A stretch of DNA of 64,000 nucleotides from Sycobia sp. Sy_11 (Eukaryota; Arthropoda; Insecta; Hymenoptera; Epichrysomallidae): positions 19,963-83,962 of the forward strand of contig JACCIC010000388.1 of NCBI GenBank assembly GCA_018907035.1, read 5' to 3'. The position numbers were made by a program, and so were the translations under genes. The notes beneath the pieces are model-generated. The model worked only from the letters and a program-made list of their open reading frames with translations. It was not told where the DNA came from and searched no databases. Of this stretch, positions 60,476-64,000 are shown one piece after another. Positions within the stretch are counted from its first letter, which is position 1. Each line of letters opens with the position of its first letter.

Positions 60476-61429
60476 TCATTTAATTTCTTTTTTATTTATC
60501 CAACTATTATGCTCACTATTGAATCCTAACCATTTAACATATACGCGGTTACCACTCCGTTTTAGCACTTTTTCTACTAGATAAATTTCAGGGAACTTAG
60601 TCTTTTGAATTTCAGTTTCATAAAAACCTCCAGATACAGGCTTATCGTAATAATCTTTAACGTGATAAGTTACTGGATCAGTTTTTACAATTTTTGATAT
60701 TGTAAAAATTTCAGTAGACCAATTAGGTGTATAGCCTTTTTCAAAAATATGTTTTATTTTACTTATTCGTACATTATCTCCGACATTGTATTTCGGTTTT
60801 TTCCTTGCTATCACCTCAATTGAAAAACGCTTCTTCACCTCCCTTTCGTTTTCTTGGCTTACATTTTCAGGCTCAATTCCTATTGTTCGATGTTTTCTTG
60901 AATTGTAAGCTTTCAGTAAATCTGGTAGGATACCTATCCATTTGTAGTTTCCTTGTTTGCTGAATTGTATCCACATTGCATTTTTTAAGGTTCTATTAAA
61001 TCGTTCACAAATACTTGCATGAAGATTACTGTGTGAAGAGTATAGATTTATCTTATACTTTTTCATGAGGTTTTGGAAGTGTGAATTGTAAAATTCTTTT
61101 CCTTGATCAGTTTGTAGATTTGATGGTACTCTTCCATGTTTCAATATCGTATTCATAGCGAGAGTAACATCGTTACCATTCTTTGACTTTACTGGTTTAG
61201 CCCAAGCATACTTCGAAAATAAATCTATAACAGTGAGTAAGTAACGAAACCCTTTATTCTCCTTAGAGTAGGGTATCATTTCTACAAGATCTGCTTGCCA
61301 AGTTTCATCTATACCACGTATATCATATTTTCTTCGCTTATATCTGCGACGGGCAGGTTTGTGTAGCTCTTCAACCACTTTTTGTTTTATTTCCTGCTGA
61401 CTTTGCCTTTGCTGATCTTGTCGGTGCAT
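60476..61429 (-). CDS. INT: Polinton integrase (retroviral-type DDE) with C-terminal chromodomain
   Basis: 317 residues from the ATG at 61429. Joins the linear element to host DNA. A basic N-terminal stretch (PARRRYKRRKYD, 25-36) leads to the RNase-H-fold core with D47 (TWQADLVEM), D108 (LQTDQGKEF) and E142 (CERFNRTLKN). The last two are 33 residues apart by my count, rather than the retroviral 35. After an SH3-like region (KYNVGDNVRI) the last ~35 residues form a chromodomain (VEKVLKRSGNRVYVKWLGF), which may steer insertion to modified chromatin. All acidic residues are present. Its first ~20 codons overlap the 3' end of the fiber-like gene in another frame. Confidence 0.96.
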   Translation of the reverse strand: MHRQDQQRQSQQEIKQKVVEELHKPARRRYKRRKYDIRGIDETWQADLVEMIPYSKENKGFRYLLTVIDLFSKYAWAKPVKSKNGNDVTLAMNTILKHGRVPSNLQTDQGKEFYNSHFQNLMKKYKINLYSSHSNLHASICERFNRTLKNAMWIQFSKQGNYKWIGILPDLLKAYNSRKHRTIGIEPENVSQENEREVKKRFSIEVIARKKPKYNVGDNVRISKIKHIFEKGYTPNWSTEIFTISKIVKTDPVTYHVKDYYDKPVSGGFYETEIQKTKFPEIYLVEKVLKRSGNRVYVKWLGFNSEHNSWINKKEIK

Positions 61430-61913
61430 TTGTTTTCCTGTTAATATCTATTATAATAGCATTCAAATTCGAAATCGATTTTGTCATAGTATCATTTAAA
61501 CGAGTATGTGAGTCACTAAGAGTTTTCAGTTTCGATTCCAGTCCTGCTTTATCCTGATTGGTTTTCATAAGATTTTTATCCAAATTATTTATTTTTTCTT
61601 CCAATTTCAATTTATTTTGATAAAGATCTTTGAATTTCCCTTCAATTATCTTACCATTTTGTTCCTGTTGTTTCTCGTTTAATTTTATCATTTCATTAAT
61701 TTTTGAAAATACAGTATTTAGTTCCTTCTCCAAGATTGAATATATCGTTTTTACACAAACTGCATCAGTACTTTCAATAGCTTCACCAACATTACAAAGT
61801 CGTTTATTTTCTATATCAAAATTGCCATCTGTTGTGAAATTGTATCCAACGCCTGGAGGACCTCGACTCCCTTTCGAGTCTCTCAAATTTCTTCCAAACA
61901 AGTCGAGACTCAT
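61371..61913 (-). CDS. Fiber-like coiled-coil protein
   Basis: 180 residues from the ATG at 61913. Residues 14-21 (KGSRGPPG) are a short collagen-like Gly-X-Y stretch. Residues 29-54 include FDIENKRLCNVGEAIESTDA, which matches the pattern of phage and adenovirus-type fiber shafts (aromatic-D..N-K/R-hydrophobic-x-N..DAV). Residues 60-150 are a long heptad coiled coil, and the tail is basic (RSAKAKSAGNKTKSG). The makeup suggests a trimeric virion spike or shaft, inferred only from composition. It lacks an obvious head domain. The 3' end overlaps the start of integrase by 59 bases. Confidence 0.7.
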   Translation of the reverse strand: MSLDLFGRNLRDSKGSRGPPGVGYNFTTDGNFDIENKRLCNVGEAIESTDAVCVKTIYSILEKELNTVFSKINEMIKLNEKQQEQNGKIIEGKFKDLYQNKLKLEEKINNLDKNLMKTNQDKAGLESKLKTLSDSHTRLNDTMTKSISNLNAIIIDINRKTNAPTRSAKAKSAGNKTKSG

Positions 61914-61919
61914 GATGAT

Positions 61920-61958
61920 ACTGATTGAAGAATAGACGAATGTGTATTAATATATATA
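61920..61958 (-). promoter_or_regulatory. Core promoter of the fiber-like gene
   Basis: On the minus strand a TATATATA run (start at 61954-61958) is followed about 32-36 bases later by TCAGT (A at 61922), just ahead of the ATG at 61913. The TATA lies in the 3' coding end of the upstream gene, which stops at 61947. Confidence 0.6.
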
Positions 61959-62870
61959 TCCTATTTCACGCAGTTCTTCAATAATTGAATGGATTTCATT
62001 GATATGATTGTTATTTCCAGCTGATTGTTCGGCAATTAATAATCTTAGTCTCTCAACAAGCTCATTCGGATCATCCCAGTACACTAACTCTATTGAAGAA
62101 TCTTTCTTTGCTATTTTATATTTAGGTAGGTGACCTCCCCCCCTTTTTTTTTTTTTTGTATGACTGGTGCGAAACATTGGTGCAATGATGTTGAAATATT
62201 TTCTACTCTTCGATGAGCGTATAGATTCATCTTTACTATGTTTTTTCCGGTGAGCACTTGTTGCTTCTAAAATACTGCGATAATTTTCACGATCTGCTGC
62301 ACTTATTAATGTGTCATCTGGTTCTTTTTTAATAAGTAGCTCCATTAGTCCATTACTTTTAGGATAAGTTAAATCTTTCACTTTTATTTTATTATCATCA
62401 AATATAATTTCAGAATCGCCAAGCATGTATATACCTCCAATATTTCTTACTCCATATATGTTATCAAATTTACTGCGGCTTTGATCTAAAATATTCGATT
62501 TAACATCGTCTTCATGCATAGATTTGAATGTCGAATTCATCATTGAGTTATCTAATGAGGCAAAATCATCATCGGAATCATAATCTTTCATGGAAGCTGA
62601 GCGAATATTATTATCTATCATAAAACTCAACTTTTTTCGGGATCTAGTTGGTTTTCTAATGCTCTGATCATTCGAAATGAGATTAGAAGACTGTACACTA
62701 TTGGATTCGACAAGCTTTTCAAGTGGTGTAATGACAGGTTTCAATGTATCTCCTACAACTTTTTCGAGATTCTCTCTCTCCTGTTTCAATAGTGCAGATT
62801 TTCTTTTAATAGCTTTACGAGCTTGCATCAACTCGCTAAGAATACTCTTTTCTTTCTCAATGTCCGACAT
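61947..62870 (-). CDS. Conserved Polinton protein of unknown role
   Basis: 307 residues from the ATG at 62870. Residues 1-60 are charged and likely coiled coil; 60-130 are Ser/Asp/Asn-rich and probably disordered. A folded part starts near 138 (YGVRNIGGIYMLGDSEI) and continues through SNGLMELLIKKEP and YRSILEATSAHRK. A basic KKKKRGGG patch precedes the C-terminus VYWDDPNELVERLRLLIAEQ and IHSIIEELREIGYI. I recognise this as a protein that recurs with Polinton genes in animal genomes, but its function is not known to me. Position between fiber-like and packaging ATPase suggests a minor virion or DNA-associated protein. No enzyme motif. Confidence 0.8.
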   Translation of the reverse strand: MSDIEKEKSILSELMQARKAIKRKSALLKQERENLEKVVGDTLKPVITPLEKLVESNSVQSSNLISNDQSIRKPTRSRKKLSFMIDNNIRSASMKDYDSDDDFASLDNSMMNSTFKSMHEDDVKSNILDQSRSKFDNIYGVRNIGGIYMLGDSEIIFDDNKIKVKDLTYPKSNGLMELLIKKEPDDTLISAADRENYRSILEATSAHRKKHSKDESIRSSKSRKYFNIIAPMFRTSHTKKKKRGGGHLPKYKIAKKDSSIELVYWDDPNELVERLRLLIAEQSAGNNNHINEIHSIIEELREIGYIY

Positions 62871-62896
62871 GGTGTCGTGTTGCTGTGTAAAATTGA

Positions 62897-62932
62897 ACTG
62901 AGTGATTAAGATTTTTTTAATTTCTTTTTATT
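62897..62932 (-). promoter_or_regulatory. Core promoter of the 307-residue protein gene
   Basis: On the minus strand an AATAAAAA TATA-like box (about 62931) and a TCAGT initiator (A at 62899) are about 32 bases apart; the leader is under 30 bases. The TATA-like box lies at the 3' coding end of the ATPase gene. Confidence 0.55.
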
Positions 62933-63609
62933 GCAAAACAGTCAAAACCTTTTCTGTATCTACCAGCATCCATCGTTCTATCTTTATCAATAACAGCAAA
63001 TCCATATTTATCATTTTTCCAGCATTCAGAACAAAAATTACGAAACTCGTTGAAAGACAGATCAGTATTGACATGGTCATCATAAATATGTTTTAAATTC
63101 ACATCATCTTGTCGATAAATTACTAGCATATTAATATTATCTCTAATAAGATGTTTTGGTATATGAGCATATGACTGGCATAGGTAGAAGCAGTCTACAC
63201 TTTTATGTCTCCCCATACAGAAAAATGCTCTGACGTTATCTTGCTTCTCACAAGCTACATCATCAAAAATCATAATTGAATTGGGCAATGCTTCATCCGG
63301 TGATATTACAGATTCATGTTCACTAAACGGGAAATATGAGATGCCTTCGACTGGTTCTATGACTTTTTTGAGAAATTGATACTTTGGTTGATTTAAGGAT
63401 TTTGAATAAACATACACATTCTCGAATCTAAGACCATTGGGATGAGTGATTAAAGCTAATAAGCTATTTGTTTTTCCGCAGTTTGATGGACCGCAGAATA
63501 CTGCTCGTATACTATCTGGTAGCAATTCTCCGTGTCGCTTCCTTCTTTTTTCCTTTCCAAAATCAAAGTTAGCGACAGGGAGTTTCACGTTCTGCTCAGT
63601 GAAATCCAT
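62917..63609 (-). CDS. ATP: DNA-packaging ATPase, FtsK/HerA type
   Basis: 230 residues from the ATG at 63609. Pumps the genome into a capsid using ATP. Walker A GPSNCGKT (40-47) and Walker B SIMIFDDV (111-118) are intact. Residues 124-140 (QDNVRAFFCMGRHKSVDCFY) and the following LCQS, read as sensor, fit the A32-like packaging ATPases of Polintons, virophages and poxviruses. Length is normal for the family. A basic stretch (KEKRRKRH, 19-26) precedes the fold. Reads divergently from the phospholipase gene. Confidence 0.94.
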   Translation of the reverse strand: MDFTEQNVKLPVANFDFGKEKRRKRHGELLPDSIRAVFCGPSNCGKTNSLLALITHPNGLRFENVYVYSKSLNQPKYQFLKKVIEPVEGISYFPFSEHESVISPDEALPNSIMIFDDVACEKQDNVRAFFCMGRHKSVDCFYLCQSYAHIPKHLIRDNINMLVIYRQDDVNLKHIYDDHVNTDLSFNEFRNFCSECWKNDKYGFAVIDKDRTMDAGRYRKGFDCFAIKRN

Positions 63610-63639
63610 GTTGATATGACAAAGTCTAGTTTATCATTA

Positions 63640-63671
63640 ACTGAAGTAAATATATAAATGTTGATTTTATA
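63640..63671 (-). promoter_or_regulatory. Core promoter of the ATPase gene
   Basis: On the minus strand TATAAAA starts at 63671 and the A of TTCAGTT is at 63642, 29 bases apart; the leader is about 33 bases. Confidence 0.65.
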
Positions 63672-63686
63672 TTTTCGATCATCAGT
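63653..63686 (+). promoter_or_regulatory. Core promoter of the phospholipase gene
   Basis: TATAAA at 63653-63658 and TCAGTT with its A at 63684, 31 bases apart. It interlocks with the ATPase promoter on the other strand, so the two start sites would compete or be co-regulated. Confidence 0.65.
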
Positions 63687-63719
63687 TATAATTTGACTGC
63701 CAAAGATGATTGAGCATAA

Positions 63720-64000
63720 AACTCGGAAGCATTCAAAAAGGAAGGACGTGGATTGCTCGATAGAGTAATCAACAATTTACCTATCGAAATGCATCTTCCT
63801 GGTTATCAATACTGTGGCCCTGGAACTAAATTAACAAAGCGATTAAAAAGGGGTGATCCGGGAATAAATGAACTAGATAAGGCATGTAAAGAACATGACA
63901 TTGAGTACTCTAATAAAAACAGTAATCGTAAAGTGGCTGACATAAAGCTTGCTAATAAAGCTTGGCAACTGATTAAAGCTAAAGATGCTAGTCTTGCGGG
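63720..64000 (+). CDS. Parvovirus-VP1-like phospholipase A2 domain protein, partial
   Basis: Open from 63720 and running off the window edge. Contains the calcium-binding loop YCGPGT and the catalytic pair in LDKACKEHDIEY (His-Asp), preceded by GRGLLDRVINNLP. In parvoviruses this domain helps virions leave endosomes; in Polintons a related domain is known, presumably with the same job, and it may be the N-terminus of a larger virion protein. The start is unsettled: the ATG at 63706, ideally placed after the promoter, is in another frame and stops at 63766, while the first in-frame ATG is 63789. A small frame change, an unseen splice or a non-ATG start could explain this. Confidence 0.8.

Larger units (their letters stand above)
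49800..64000. mobile_element. Maverick/Polinton (adintovirus-like) element, left part
   Basis: Defined by the Polinton core set in one block: protein-primed type B DNA polymerase, retroviral-type integrase with chromodomain, and FtsK/HerA-type packaging ATPase. Also present are a parvovirus-like phospholipase A2 domain, a fiber-like protein and unassigned genes. Such elements are 15-40 kb, replicate with their own polymerase, integrate by integrase with a short target duplication, and are thought to make virions. Major and minor capsid genes and the maturation protease are not in view. The right end is outside the window, so terminal inverted repeats cannot be tested. The left edge is approximate (49.8-50.1 kb). 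The visible core genes are open, suggesting a recent insertion. Confidence 0.9.

Noticed and set aside
63720..64000. Integrated parvovirus or densovirus fragment
   Set aside because: The domain abuts a Polinton packaging ATPase with a shared divergent promoter, so it is better read as a Polinton gene.

Overview
The window looks like a piece of an insect nuclear genome, most likely a hymenopteran such as an ant. It is very AT-rich, has long introns, arthropod-type TATA plus TCAGT initiator promoters, and a typical insect mix of Copia, mariner, R1-like, tRNA-SINE and Polinton elements. The species call is inference; nothing in the window fixes it.

Layout. 1-2531 (perhaps to about 2855) is a decayed Copia retrotransposon on the minus strand. 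It has an internal deletion joining gag to the end of integrase, and a tRNA-derived SINE has landed in its reverse transcriptase with a 12-bp target duplication. 5.3-44 kb is one host gene on the plus strand, a choline kinase in six coding exons (5908-5925, 24301-24413, 35961-36440, 36713-36959, 40537-40701, 43288-43401; 378 residues). Its introns hold a mariner element (14099-15384) whose transposase is broken by a single nonsense codon, an R1-type LINE tail, a MITE, several large inverted repeats (8774-10236, 17840-18891, 28086-31766, 34700-35880, 42724-43124), a tandem ~255-bp repeat, a Copia 3' LTR and many microsatellites. 43.4-49.8 kb is mostly featureless, with a few ORFs I cannot assign.

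From about 49.8-50.1 kb to the right edge lies the left part of a Maverick/Polinton (adintovirus-like) element. In order it has: a 1.2-kb block of degenerate tandem repeats (possibly terminal-repeat sequence), a CCAAT-rich promoter, a spliced gene for an Arg/Ser-rich protein (+), AT-rich tandem repeats, a spliced orphan gene (-), a second array of inverted CCAAT boxes, a spliced protein-primed type B DNA polymerase (+), a small possibly OB-fold protein (+), then on the minus strand a retroviral-type integrase with chromodomain, a fiber-like coiled-coil protein, a conserved protein of unknown role and an FtsK/HerA-type packaging ATPase. Last, on the plus strand and cut by the window edge, is a parvovirus-VP1-like phospholipase A2 domain. 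Capsid and maturation protease genes are not visible and would be expected to the right. The visible core genes are uninterrupted apart from plausible introns, so the copy looks recent. Compact promoters sit inside neighbouring coding ends, and convergent poly(A) signals separate the two blocks.

The Polinton section, with its unrecognised spliced genes and regulatory arrays, is the best candidate for something undescribed. The intronic inverted repeats and nested insertions are the next most interesting features.
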